From positions 1 to 11,736 of the forward strand of contig CAUDRD010000027.1 of NCBI GenBank assembly GCA_958451705.1: 11,736 bases of DNA. The letters are read 5' to 3'. The translations under genes and the position numbers were made by a program. Each line of letters begins with the position of its first letter. Positions within the stretch are counted from its first letter, which is position 1. A model generated the notes under the pieces. That model ran no database searches and was not told the DNA's origin. It saw nothing but the letters and a program-made list of their open reading frames with translations. This DNA is from an uncultured Oscillospiraceae bacterium (GTDB lineage Bacteria; Bacillota; Clostridia; Oscillospirales; Acutalibacteraceae). Below, in pieces: positions 1 to 7,837 of this stretch.

Positions 1-1
1 C

Positions 2-607
2 GATATGGGTACTGGCTGCGGAATAATTCCCCTTGCTATGATGAGGAATGCTTCACCCTCCTTTGTGTGCGGAATCGAAATTCAAGAACTCGGAGCAGAG
101 CAGTTCAGAAAGGGAATAGAAAAAAGCGGACTTTCCGAAAAAATGCAGGTAATAAACTGTGATATAAAGGATAAAAAAAGCTTACCTGAGGCGGGAAGCT
201 TTGATATAGTTACAATGAATCCTCCTTATAAAGGCGCCGGAGCGGGCATAGAAAGCGCAGCTTCTGCGGCGAAAATTGCAAGGCACGAAACTATGTGTAC
301 TGCCGACGACGTATGCGCCGCTGCTTCTCATCTTGTAAAATACGGCGGAAAGGTGTGTATTTGCTACCGTCCCGAAAGGCTCTGCGAAATACTCTGCAAA
401 ATGAGCAGCTATAAAATTGAGCCTAAGAGGATAAGATTTGTCAGCAAAAACAGCCAGTGTGAACCGTGGCTTGTGCTTATTGAAGGCAGAAAAGGCGGAA
501 AGCCTGGAATGAGAGTTGAAAAAAATCTCTTTATTCAAAATCCCGACGGCAGCGATTCTCAGGAGCTTTTGCGGATTTTAGGAGATTACAGGGAGAATGT
601 TAAATGA
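2..607 (+). CDS. tRNA1(Val) (adenine-N6)-methyltransferase, TrmN6/YfiC-like, 5' end outside the window
   Basis: SAM-dependent methyltransferase of the 'small methyltransferase' type; the family is associated with N6-methylation of A37 in tRNA1(Val). The window opens inside motif I: the first visible residues read DMGTGCGIIPL, the glycine-rich SAM loop. The NPPY motif IV, which binds the target adenine and is typical of N6-adenine methyltransferases, is encoded at 218-229. The C-terminal part (PKRIRF, then LVLIEGRKGGKPGM) is the conserved tail of the TrmN6-like group. About 40-50 N-terminal residues are missing at the window edge, so no start can be given. The stop overlaps the start of rsmI as ATGA (604-607), implying translational coupling. 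A TrmN6-type gene near rsmI is a known Firmicutes arrangement (yabB...yabC in Bacillus subtilis), which supports the call. The exact tRNA target is inferred from the family. Confidence 0.85.
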   Translation, partial: DMGTGCGIIPLAMMRNASPSFVCGIEIQELGAEQFRKGIEKSGLSEKMQVINCDIKDKKSLPEAGSFDIVTMNPPYKGAGAGIESAASAAKIARHETMCTADDVCAAASHLVKYGGKVCICYRPERLCEILCKMSSYKIEPKRIRFVSKNSQCEPWLVLIEGRKGGKPGMRVEKNLFIQNPDGSDSQELLRILGDYRENVK

Positions 608-1428
608 GCGGAATTCTTTATGTTGTGGGTACACCCATAGGAAATTTAGGGGATATGTCTCCGAGAGCGGCGAAAGCTTTTGAAGAGTGTGACTTTATAG
701 CTGCCGAGGATACAAGAGTAACTGTAAAGCTTTTAAATCATCTTGGAATAAAAAAGCCCATGATGAGTTATTTTGAACATAACAAAAGGGAACGGGGCGG
801 CGAGATTTTGAAAAGGATTCTCGACGGCGAAAACTGCGTTCTTGTAAGCGATGCGGGTATGCCGGCTATTTCGGACCCCGGTGAGGAGCTTGTCTCTATC
901 TGCCACGAAAAAGGCGTAAAGGTCTGTGCCGTACCGGGACCTACGGCTTTTGCAACGGCAGTTGCTGTGTCAGGGCTTCCCACGGGACGTTTTACCTTTG
1001 AGGGCTTTTTAAGCGTAAATAAAAAAAGCAGAAGAGAGCACCTTGAAGAAATTGTGGACGAAACGAGAACAATGGTCTTTTACGAAGCTCCCCATAAGCT
1101 TTCCGCAACCCTTAAAGATATGGCTCAGGTTTTAGGTGACAGGCGTATTGCTATAGTTAGAGAGATAACCAAAATACATGAAGAGGTAATCAGAACAACC
1201 CTTAAAAAAGCCGCTGAGGATTACGCAAACGGCGAAATAAAAGGCGAGATAGTTCTGGTTATTGAAGGAGCAAAAAAACAGAAGCTCCGCTGGACGCTGG
1301 CGGACGCCGTAAAAATAGCAAAGGATTATATGGAAAACGGAGAAGCTGTCAGCGGCGCTGCAAGGCTTGCGGCAAGGGATACGGGAATTAAAAAAGGCGA
1401 AATATATAAAGCCCTTCAGGAGGAATAA
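604..1428 (+). CDS. rsmI: 16S rRNA (cytidine(1402)-2'-O)-methyltransferase RsmI
   Basis: RsmI 2'-O-methylates C1402 in the decoding centre of 16S rRNA using SAM, acting on the small subunit in the cytoplasm. The 274-residue length is normal for the family. Visible tetrapyrrole-methylase-fold motifs are GTPIGNLGD (residues 9-17), the EDTR signature (35-38), SDAGMPAISDPG (82-93) and VPGPTA shortly after. The C-terminal part carries the KGEIVLVIEG strand and the small helical domain typical of full-length RsmI. The start is well supported: a GGGAG ribosome site at 591-595 lies 8 nt upstream of ATG, and ATGA overlaps the stop of the upstream methyltransferase. The ribosome site of the next gene lies inside the last codons of rsmI, so the three genes should be co-expressed. 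No residue looks abnormal. Confidence 0.96.
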   Translation: MSGILYVVGTPIGNLGDMSPRAAKAFEECDFIAAEDTRVTVKLLNHLGIKKPMMSYFEHNKRERGGEILKRILDGENCVLVSDAGMPAISDPGEELVSICHEKGVKVCAVPGPTAFATAVAVSGLPTGRFTFEGFLSVNKKSRREHLEEIVDETRTMVFYEAPHKLSATLKDMAQVLGDRRIAIVREITKIHEEVIRTTLKKAAEDYANGEIKGEIVLVIEGAKKQKLRWTLADAVKIAKDYMENGEAVSGAARLAARDTGIKKGEIYKALQEE

Positions 1429-1430
1429 AA

Positions 1431-2042
1431 ATGGATAATTTTTATTTATGGATTATACTTGCCGCTGCGGTTGTACTGCTGATTTTCATGTGGCGCAAGG
1501 CATCTAAGACTTCAAAAGAGCACTACCGCCGTCAGGAGGAATTAAAGCAGCAGCTTATTCACCAGGCTGAGCTGAAACGTGACTTTGAAGAGCTTACTGA
1601 GGAAAGGATAGAAAATACTCCCGACGAAAAGCTTCTTGAGGGAGTGGCGGCCAGTGTACAGTTACACCTCGAAAGGCATATCGACATGGAGGAAAGATTT
1701 AATCAGATTCCTCTCCCCTGTAAATATGTTTACACCTTGGAGTACCTTATGGAGGATACAAAGGACGGCCTTTACGAGTTCTTCAAAAAGAACGGAGAGC
1801 CTTTGACGGGACTTGTTTCACAGGCGGCAGATGAAGTTTTCAAAAATAAAAGACTTACAGAGATTATAAAACAAGAGTACAATATGTCCGATGAAAATAA
1901 CGAAGAGGTTTCCGTTGACGGTGAAGAGATTTCACGTCTTGACGGAGAGTTTGCACAGTTAATAAAGACTGTCGATGTTTACGGACTTTCTGCAAAGTAT
2001 ATAAGAGAACATTCAGAGGATTTTCTTAATTTTAAAGACTGA
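1431..2042 (+). CDS. Membrane-anchored protein of unknown function, 203 aa
   Basis: I do not recognise this protein with certainty. Residues about 5-21 (YLWIILAAAVVLLIFMW) form one hydrophobic segment followed by WRK, which predicts an N-terminal anchor with the rest in the cytoplasm. Residues about 22-70 are charged, rich in E, K, Q and R, and look helical or coiled-coil. The central part (about 90-125, with YTLEYLMEDTKDGLYEFFKKNGEPL) faintly recalls DMP19/DUF4375-type helical domains (a long helix, then G-[FL]-x-x-F-F-x-x-x-G-E). That resemblance is from memory and weak. The remainder is acidic. The gene starts 2 nt after rsmI, with AGGAGG at 1418-1423 inside rsmI and a 7-nt spacer, so expression depends on the rsmI transcript. 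A role beside ribosome or tRNA modification cannot be deduced from position alone. Confidence 0.85.
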   Translation: MDNFYLWIILAAAVVLLIFMWRKASKTSKEHYRRQEELKQQLIHQAELKRDFEELTEERIENTPDEKLLEGVAASVQLHLERHIDMEERFNQIPLPCKYVYTLEYLMEDTKDGLYEFFKKNGEPLTGLVSQAADEVFKNKRLTEIIKQEYNMSDENNEEVSVDGEEISRLDGEFAQLIKTVDVYGLSAKYIREHSEDFLNFKD

Positions 2043-2105
2043 AAAATATACAGAAAGGGACGGCATAATTTCTTATCAGCTTAATTTAAACGGCTGTTTG
2101 AATTT

Positions 2106-2939
2106 ATGCCTATGGCGTTTATTATGGTTTATCCTTACGGTAAAAGCATACTTATAACCGGCGGCTCATCTGGCATAGGCAGAGCTGCGGCGGAGCTTTT
2201 TGCTCAAAAAGGTTATACGGTTTGGGCAGCTTCAAGGCACTGCGAAGAAAAAAGGGAAAAGCTGGGCGACGGAGAGATTATCTCAATAAAAATGGACGTA
2301 TGCAGTGAAGAGTCCGTAAAGAATTGCGTTGAGAAAATCGCCGGAGAAACAGGAATAGGCATAGTTCTTTGCTGTGCGGGTATGGGCATTGCCGGAGCAG
2401 CGGAGGACACATTGGAAGAGGATGCAAGAAGACAGTTTGACGTAAACTATTTCGGCGTTTTAAGGGTAAACCGTCATGTGCTTCCTATTTTCAGAAGCCA
2501 GGGGAAAGGCCTGGTGCTTATTATGAGTTCCGTTGCCGGAAGAGTGCCACTGCCTTATCAGAGCCACTACTCCTCCAGCAAATATGCTCTTGATGCCTAC
2601 GCTCAGGCTCTCAGGGCTGAGGCTAAGGATTTCGGAATAAGAGTCTGCATTATTGAGCCGGGAGACACAAAAACTGGCTTTACAGATGCCAGAAAAATGT
2701 CGGTGCCTGAAAATTCCCCGTACCGCAAACATTGTGAAAGCGCAGTTGCTAAAATGGCTCACGATGAAGAAAACGGAGTATCGCCTATGAAGCCGGCTTT
2801 AGCTGCCCTTAAAGCCAGCGAAAAGGAAAATCCTCCAATACATATAACCGTTGGCGCAATGTATAAAGGTGTAATGGCCTTAAAGCGGATTTTGCCCGAA
2901 AAGGTATTTTTAGGTGCAATAGCAAAAATATATAAATAA
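2106..2939 (+). CDS. Short-chain dehydrogenase/reductase (classical SDR)
   Basis: NAD(P)-dependent oxidoreductase with a Rossmann fold. The cofactor loop TGGSSGIG covers residues 18-25. The usual NNAG structural motif is altered to CCAG (89-92). The catalytic serine is in the SSVAG stretch (Ser142), 13 residues before Tyr155, and the YxxxK motif is complete (Tyr155, Lys159). IIEPGDTKTGF follows at the usual place for cofactor closure. About 277 residues with an extra C-terminal helical part is slightly longer than a core SDR and resembles the group acting on steroids, retinoids or other lipophilic alcohols; the substrate is unknown. The start is uncertain. No ribosome site is visible before ATG 2106, and ATG 2112 or 2124 would also leave the fold intact. 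The gap to the upstream gene is 63 nt and to the GH89 gene 93 nt, so membership of either unit is possible but unproven. Confidence 0.9.
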   Translation: MPMAFIMVYPYGKSILITGGSSGIGRAAAELFAQKGYTVWAASRHCEEKREKLGDGEIISIKMDVCSEESVKNCVEKIAGETGIGIVLCCAGMGIAGAAEDTLEEDARRQFDVNYFGVLRVNRHVLPIFRSQGKGLVLIMSSVAGRVPLPYQSHYSSSKYALDAYAQALRAEAKDFGIRVCIIEPGDTKTGFTDARKMSVPENSPYRKHCESAVAKMAHDEENGVSPMKPALAALKASEKENPPIHITVGAMYKGVMALKRILPEKVFLGAIAKIYK

Positions 2940-3032
2940 AGCTGTACATTACCGAAAAACGGATTTACTATATATTTGTTTTTTTGGTGTGGATATATAT
3001 GCAAGACAATAAAATCAGGGGTGTTTGAGAAC

Positions 3033-5534
3033 ATGGATAAAATTTGCAAAATTGTAAGCATCAACTGGCGTCCCCAGTCTGAGCTTGAATTTTGGGAAGC
3101 TGATTTAGGTGGACTTTGCTCCATGAAGAGCCTTAAATTCGGTTACAGCGGAAAAGGTGCGGTACGAATTTACGGCGGAGCAGATAAGCTCAGTTTTAAG
3201 CTAATAGGAGATTTTAATTTAAGCGAAGAGGAAAAAACTCTTACTGTTCCCTTTGACGGAAAAATCAGATTTGTAAGAGTTCTTAACCTTACCGCTAAAA
3301 CATTTACCTTAGAGACTTTCGACGGCGAATATGACAGCTTCGAAGAATGTGAGGAAAAGCAGCAAAATTTCGGCGCAGAGGATTTTGACAAAACTCCCTG
3401 GGCAAGAGAGATAACCGAAGAAGATACATATGAAGCGGTCAAAGGACTTGTTTCCCGTGTAATGGGAGAAAAATATGTAAGCTGGTTCGAGTTTTCACTT
3501 GTGCCCGGTGAGACTGATTCCTTTACCCTTTCTGCAAAGGACGGCAAAATCTCCGTAAAGGGAAGAAACGGAGTAAGCCTTGCGGCAGGCATAAACCATT
3601 ATCTTAAATACTATTGTAAGTGCCATGTTTCTCAGATGGGAAAACAGATGAACCTTCCCGAAAATCCTCCCGCTTTTGAAGGTGAAATCACAAGATACTG
3701 CAGAGCTAAAAGCAGATACGCCTATAATTACTGCACCCATTCTTATACAATGGCTTTCTGGGGCGAAGAGCAGTGGCAGCAGGAGCTTGACTATCTTGCC
3801 CTTAACGGCGCAAACCTTATTCTTGATATTACCGCTCAGGAAGAGGTGTGGCGCAGATTTATGATGAAAATCGGCTATACATATGAAGAGGTCAAAAAGT
3901 TTTTAACAGGTCCCGCATATTTTGCATGGCTTTATATGTCCAATATGTCCGCTTTCGGCGGTCCTCTTCCCGACAGCTGGTTTAAAAAGCGCACAGAGCT
4001 TGCAAGAAAGAATCAGTTCTTTATGCGTGCAATGGGTATGGAGCCTGTTTTAGAGGGTTACAGCGGAATGATACCCGCAGATATAGAAAAGAAAGACCCG
4101 AAAGTTAAAGTGCTTCCCCAGGGATTATGGAATAAATACGAAAGACCCTGGATGGTAAAGACAAATACAAAATCTTTCCACCGCTATGCAAAGCTTTTCT
4201 ATGAATCTCAGGCGGAGGTTTACGGAAAATTTGCTCACGCCTATGCCACCGACCCCTTCCACGAGGGCGGCAATCGTAAGGGCGTATCACTTTACAGTGT
4301 AGGTAAAAACATTATCGGAGCCATGAAAAAGTTTGATTCGAAATGTGTATGGGTAATTCAGTCATGGGATAAAAACCCATCCTCCGGTATACTTTTAGCA
4401 GCTCGCAAAGAAAAAGAAAGGCTGCTCATTCTCGATTTGTTTGCTGAGAATAAGCCTCACTGGAAGAACTTCAGAGGCAAGGAGTTCCACTTTACACCCT
4501 GGGTTTTCTGTATGCTCAATAACTTCGGCGGCAGAATGGGTCTTAACGGCCATCTTGCCACTCTCTGCAACGATGTGCCCGACGCTATGAACACCGCAAA
4601 AGCCATGGGAGGTGTCGGAATAACTCAGGAGGCTTCACGCTCCAATCCCGTTATGTTCGATTTCTTCCTCGAAATGCCCTGGCAGAAAACCAAGGATTCA
4701 GCTGTTGAGAAGACCGATGTAAAACAGTGGCTTAAGGATTATGCCGAAAGACGTTACGGTGCAGAGTCGGAAAACGCTTATGAGGCCTGGAAGCTGCTTC
4801 TTGAAACTGTTTACAATTCAACTGCCGGCGGCGGAGAGGGCGCTCCCGAATCACCGATGTGTGCAAGACCCTCCGAAACGGTAAAATCCGCTTCCACTTG
4901 GGGAACTGCGTTTATCTACTACGATACAGAAAAGTTTGAAAATGCCGTAAAGCTGCTCCTTAAAGATTACGATAAGCTTTCCTCCAGCAGTGAGTACCGC
5001 TATGATGTTGCCGACTGTCTGCGTCAGGTAATGTCTAACCGTCTTCAGGCAAATCAGAAGGCTATGGGCGACGCTTATAAGGAAAAGAACCTTGAAAAAT
5101 TTAAAGCTGAGTCGGAAAACTTCCTTCAAAAGCTTCACACTACCTGTGATATAATCGGCACCAACCCCGAATGGCTTGTAGGCAGCTGGATTTCCATGGC
5201 ACAGGATCTTTGCAAGGATGACGACGATTTTACAAAAGACCTGTTTATGCTCAACGCCAAAATGCTTATTACAACCTGGGGCGGTCAGTACCAGAGCGAT
5301 GTGGGAATGCTTCACGACTATTCAAACCGTCAGTGGTCAGGTCTTGCTGAGGATCTCTATCTTAAACGCTGGGAGCGCTGGATTGAAGCTAAGGCAAAAG
5401 AGATTGAAACAGGAGAGAAAACCTCTATAGACTGGTTCGCACAGGAGTGGCAGTGGGTCTGCTCAAGAAAGGAATATCCCGCCGTACCGTCTTCAAAATC
5501 CCTCAAAGAAGTTGGAGAGAAAATATTTTCATAA
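3033..5534 (+). CDS. GH89 family alpha-N-acetylglucosaminidase (NAGLU-like), apparently cytoplasmic
   Basis: Enzymes of this family remove terminal alpha-linked N-acetylglucosamine, for example from heparan sulfate (human NAGLU) or alpha-1,4-GlcNAc-capped mucin glycans (clostridial GH89). From ATG 3033 the protein has 833 residues. About 1-150 form a beta-rich N-terminal region. The GH89 core follows, with NYCTHSYTMAFWGEEQW, LNGANLILDITAQEEVWRR, LTGPAYFAW, DSWFKKR, LLILDLFAENKPHW and WVFCMLNNFGG all matching NAGLU blocks I remember. The two catalytic glutamates are present: Glu411 in DPFHEG (acid/base position) and Glu533 in ITQEA (nucleophile position), about 120 residues apart as in the family. 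A longer reading from TTG 2976 is possible, but ATG 3033 gives a more natural start, with AGGGG about 11 nt upstream. Neither start gives a signal peptide or membrane segment, so the enzyme is predicted to be intracellular and to act on imported oligosaccharides. It precedes the GH28-like gene by 67 nt. Confidence 0.93.
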   Translation: MDKICKIVSINWRPQSELEFWEADLGGLCSMKSLKFGYSGKGAVRIYGGADKLSFKLIGDFNLSEEEKTLTVPFDGKIRFVRVLNLTAKTFTLETFDGEYDSFEECEEKQQNFGAEDFDKTPWAREITEEDTYEAVKGLVSRVMGEKYVSWFEFSLVPGETDSFTLSAKDGKISVKGRNGVSLAAGINHYLKYYCKCHVSQMGKQMNLPENPPAFEGEITRYCRAKSRYAYNYCTHSYTMAFWGEEQWQQELDYLALNGANLILDITAQEEVWRRFMMKIGYTYEEVKKFLTGPAYFAWLYMSNMSAFGGPLPDSWFKKRTELARKNQFFMRAMGMEPVLEGYSGMIPADIEKKDPKVKVLPQGLWNKYERPWMVKTNTKSFHRYAKLFYESQAEVYGKFAHAYATDPFHEGGNRKGVSLYSVGKNIIGAMKKFDSKCVWVIQSWDKNPSSGILLAARKEKERLLILDLFAENKPHWKNFRGKEFHFTPWVFCMLNNFGGRMGLNGHLATLCNDVPDAMNTAKAMGGVGITQEASRSNPVMFDFFLEMPWQKTKDSAVEKTDVKQWLKDYAERRYGAESENAYEAWKLLLETVYNSTAGGGEGAPESPMCARPSETVKSASTWGTAFIYYDTEKFENAVKLLLKDYDKLSSSSEYRYDVADCLRQVMSNRLQANQKAMGDAYKEKNLEKFKAESENFLQKLHTTCDIIGTNPEWLVGSWISMAQDLCKDDDDFTKDLFMLNAKMLITTWGGQYQSDVGMLHDYSNRQWSGLAEDLYLKRWERWIEAKAKEIETGEKTSIDWFAQEWQWVCSRKEYPAVPSSKSLKEVGEKIFS

Positions 5535-5590
5535 ACCTGAAATTGTCTCAAATTTAAATTTCTGCTGATATAGAGAAGATTTAAGAAAGA

Positions 5591-5604
5591 AGGGATTGTC
5601 CTTG
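5591..5604 (+). promoter_or_regulatory. Ribosome binding site deciding a TTG start
   Basis: AGGG at 5591-5594, preceded by AAGAAAGA, is 7 nt from TTG 5602 but only 1 nt from the upstream in-frame TTG 5596. The spacing favours TTG 5602, which gives an N-terminus beginning MKKTK followed by a hydrophobic segment. Confidence 0.7.
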
Positions 5605-7104
5605 AAAAAGACAAAAATAATTGTTGGTGTTTTAGTGGCTGTGGTAGTTTGCGCCTGCGTTGCCGGCGGTCTTTACTGGTACTTTACTAAAGATTCCGGC
5701 GAGGTTGTGCCGATACAGGAGGGCGATTTTTATGCCGACGTTCCGTTTTCACAGTATTTGATCGGAACAACTCCCACTGAGGAAAAAATGTACGATATAC
5801 GCGATTACGGAGCTAATGTGGACGCCGAACTTAACACCGACGCCATAAATAAAGCAATAGATGCCTGTTCTTCTGAGGGCGGCGGAATAGTCCTTGTAAC
5901 CGGCGGAGCATATCGCTCAGGTACTATAAATCTTAAAAGCAACGTAACCCTTTGCGTTGCTAAGGATTCTTCCATTGTGGCAAGCCATAATTTCGGCGAT
6001 TTTTCAGGTGCTCTTATTAAAGCCGAAAACGCCGAAAATATCAAAATCACAGGCCCCGGAAAAATCTGCGGCGAGGGCGAATATTTTGTAACTGCTCCTA
6101 AAAAATCTCCCCTTTTTGAGCCCCTTGAGGTTTCCGATATAAGAACTATGAGAAGCGAATACCGTGCGAGAATCCGTTTCGGCATTGACGGAAGACCCGA
6201 TGCCATGGTATGGCTCAGAGGCTGTGAGGACGTTATAGTTGATAACGTTGTTCTCGAAAACTCTATGAACTGGACTCTTAAGCTTGACCAGTGCGACGAT
6301 GTAGACGTTATGAACATGGTTATTAACAATAACCGTCATGTGGCCAATACGGACGGAATTGATATTGTAGGTTCAAACGACGTTAAGGTAGACCACTGCT
6401 TTATTTCAACTGCTGATGACGGAGTTGTAATTAAAAACGGCAAGGACGAAAATCCCCGTGCAATGTCTGATATAAGAATCTCCGACTGCGAGGTTATCAC
6501 CTGCACAAATGCATTTAAAATCGGAACCGAAACCTACAGCGATATAAGCGACGTTACGATAGAGGACTGCAAGGCAAGCCTTCCCGATATTTACCCCGGT
6601 TCTGTCTCAGGCATTTCAATTGAGTCCGCCGACGGCTCAGTTGTAAGCGATATTACAGTACGCAACCTTGAAACCGATCAGGTTACATGCCCCGTATTTA
6701 TCCGCCTTTGCAACCGTGATATGTTCGACGACGATGCAAAGGATATGGCAGGCAAGGTAGAAAATATCGTTATTGAAAACGTAACTTCAAAGAATGCTGA
6801 ACTTCCCATGATTATCTCCGGCGTTAAGCATCATGGAGATACAAATTACATTAAGAACGTTACAATGAAAAATATAGACGTCACTTACAGGGAAAGCAAA
6901 GAGAATGTTGTATGGCGTCCCTTTATTCCTGAATATCCCACAACATATCCCGAAAACTGGCGCTTCAAGGATGTTCCCGCTTACGGACTTTGGGCAAGAC
7001 ACGTTGATACCCTTGTACTGGAAAATGTCAACGTAAAACCCCGTACAGCCAATGAGCGTGAAGAATTTGTATATGACGATGTTGTAAACCTTTCTGAGAA
7101 ATAA
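5602..7104 (+). CDS. Membrane-anchored GH28-fold (polygalacturonase-like) protein with atypical active site
   Basis: A right-handed beta-helix protein of the pectinase type, 500 residues from TTG 5602. Residues 1-4 are basic and about 5-27 are hydrophobic, giving a signal anchor or uncleaved signal peptide; no lipobox is visible. The GH28 entry domain is clear: YDIRDYGA, then TDAINKAIDAC, EGGGIVLVTGGAYRSGTINLKSNVTL. The two acidic motifs are present as NTDGID (249-254, Asp251) and DDG (Asp272, Asp273). The usual GHG histidine motif is replaced by CTNAFKIGTE (301-310), with Asn303 at the His position, and the usual RIK motif reads SIE within SGISIESADGS. The protein therefore keeps the Asp triad but lacks the His and Lys that bind the substrate acid in true polygalacturonases. 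It could be a glycosidase of different specificity or a related beta-helix enzyme. It follows the GH89 gene by 67 nt and ends just before a strong terminator. Confidence 0.87.
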   Translation: MKKTKIIVGVLVAVVVCACVAGGLYWYFTKDSGEVVPIQEGDFYADVPFSQYLIGTTPTEEKMYDIRDYGANVDAELNTDAINKAIDACSSEGGGIVLVTGGAYRSGTINLKSNVTLCVAKDSSIVASHNFGDFSGALIKAENAENIKITGPGKICGEGEYFVTAPKKSPLFEPLEVSDIRTMRSEYRARIRFGIDGRPDAMVWLRGCEDVIVDNVVLENSMNWTLKLDQCDDVDVMNMVINNNRHVANTDGIDIVGSNDVKVDHCFISTADDGVVIKNGKDENPRAMSDIRISDCEVITCTNAFKIGTETYSDISDVTIEDCKASLPDIYPGSVSGISIESADGSVVSDITVRNLETDQVTCPVFIRLCNRDMFDDDAKDMAGKVENIVIENVTSKNAELPMIISGVKHHGDTNYIKNVTMKNIDVTYRESKENVVWRPFIPEYPTTYPENWRFKDVPAYGLWARHVDTLVLENVNVKPRTANEREEFVYDDVVNLSEK

Positions 7105-7120
7105 AAGTTAATATTACCGA

Positions 7121-7160
7121 AAAAACCTCCTGTACCAGTTAATCGGTACGGGAGGTTTTT
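7121..7160. terminator. Strong Rho-independent terminator, probably bidirectional
   Basis: A 16-bp stem (7121-7136 with 7145-7160) has one G.T wobble and an 8-nt loop. It starts with A5 and ends with T5, so it can work in both directions. It lies 16 nt after the GH28-like stop and 2 nt beyond the stop of the convergent XRE gene, and so ends both transcripts. Confidence 0.93.
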
Positions 7161-7162
7161 GA

Positions 7163-7672
7163 CTATTTGCCGTTTTGCTTTTGGAGAAGTCTCAGTTTAA
7201 AGGCTCTTATTTTTGCGGCGTACTTGGTAGTTAAAAGTATTCCCAAAGCAAGCAGCCCGAAAACTGCTCCCATAAAGAAGGAATGGGCTCCTTCATATGT
7301 AAAATTTAATCCGGTCCATTCCAACATGGTGCACAGAAAATGTAGAATCAAAGCAATTATAAGTATAATGCGCAGCTGTTTGACAAAATGCATTTTTTCA
7401 TTGCTTTCGTATTCCGAAACTTTAAGCATTGCCGTTTCTTTTTCCTTGTCAATCATGTCATTTTTCCTTTCTCCGTTTAGTATTTCTTCAATACCGATTT
7501 CATAGAGGTTTGCAATTTCGATTACAAGATCAAAATCAGGCATATTTTTTCCGTTTTCCCAGCGGGAAACGCTGCGGTTTGAAACGCCTAATTTTTCCGC
7601 CAATTGTTCCTGCGTAAGGCCGCTTTCTTTTCTCATCTCTTTGAGAAAACGTCCTATTTTTATCTGATCCAT
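7163..7672 (-). CDS. XRE-family transcriptional regulator with C-terminal membrane segments
   Basis: A 169-residue protein. Residues about 6-66 are a Cro/C1-type helix-turn-helix (IGRFLKEMRKESGLTQEQLAEKLGVSNRSVSRWENGKNMP), with SNRSVSRWENG as recognition helix. A charged linker (67-99) leads to two hydrophobic segments, about 101-119 (RIILIIALILHFLCTMLEW) and 130-149 (HSFFMGAVFGLLALGILL), and a short basic tail. This is the membrane-tethered HTH layout common in Clostridia; the sensed signal is unknown. The start is ATG 7672, with AGGAGG (7679-7684) 6 nt away. An upstream in-frame reading to 7723 would begin before this ribosome site and is rejected. The gene converges on the GH28-like gene and shares its terminator. 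It is a possible regulator of neighbours on either side, but nothing in the sequence shows its target. Confidence 0.93.
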   Translation of the reverse strand: MDQIKIGRFLKEMRKESGLTQEQLAEKLGVSNRSVSRWENGKNMPDFDLVIEIANLYEIGIEEILNGERKNDMIDKEKETAMLKVSEYESNEKMHFVKQLRIILIIALILHFLCTMLEWTGLNFTYEGAHSFFMGAVFGLLALGILLTTKYAAKIRAFKLRLLQKQNGK

Positions 7673-7785
7673 TTTCTGCCTCCTTTCGTAATTATAATAA
7701 CTTGAAACAAGGAAAAATAACACGACACAAAGTGAGAATATAGTCTTTTACCTTAAAAGTGTAATCTTATATACGTTTTTTCTTT

Positions 7786-7827
7786 GTAAAATATAAAAGT
7801 ACGGCGGTGAAATTAATCTCCGCCGTA
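7786..7827 (-). terminator. Terminator of the histidine-phosphatase gene
   Basis: An 8-bp perfect GC-rich stem (7800-7807 with 7820-7827) has a 12-nt loop. On the - strand it is followed by a T-rich run (CTTTTATATTTTAC). It lies 10 nt downstream of the phosphatase stop. Confidence 0.82.
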
Positions 7828-7837
7828 TAAATTATGC

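Noticed and set aside
2940..2975. Possible terminator after the SDR gene (CCG-AAAAA-CGG)
   Set aside because: The stem is only 3 bp and there is no T-run.
2976..3032. N-terminal extension of the GH89 protein from TTG 2976
   Set aside because: It adds a short hydrophobic stretch with Cys but no good ribosome site or signal peptide; ATG 3033 is the more natural start.
4851..5315. 154-codon - strand ORF inside the GH89 gene
   Set aside because: It is antisense to conserved GH89 sequence and shows no domain of its own.
7673..7723. N-terminal extension of the membrane XRE regulator, and a TATAAT-like box at 7691-7696 on the - strand as its promoter
   Set aside because: AGGAGG at 7679-7684 fits ATG 7672. 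The box would put the transcript start inside the ribosome site and has no good -35.
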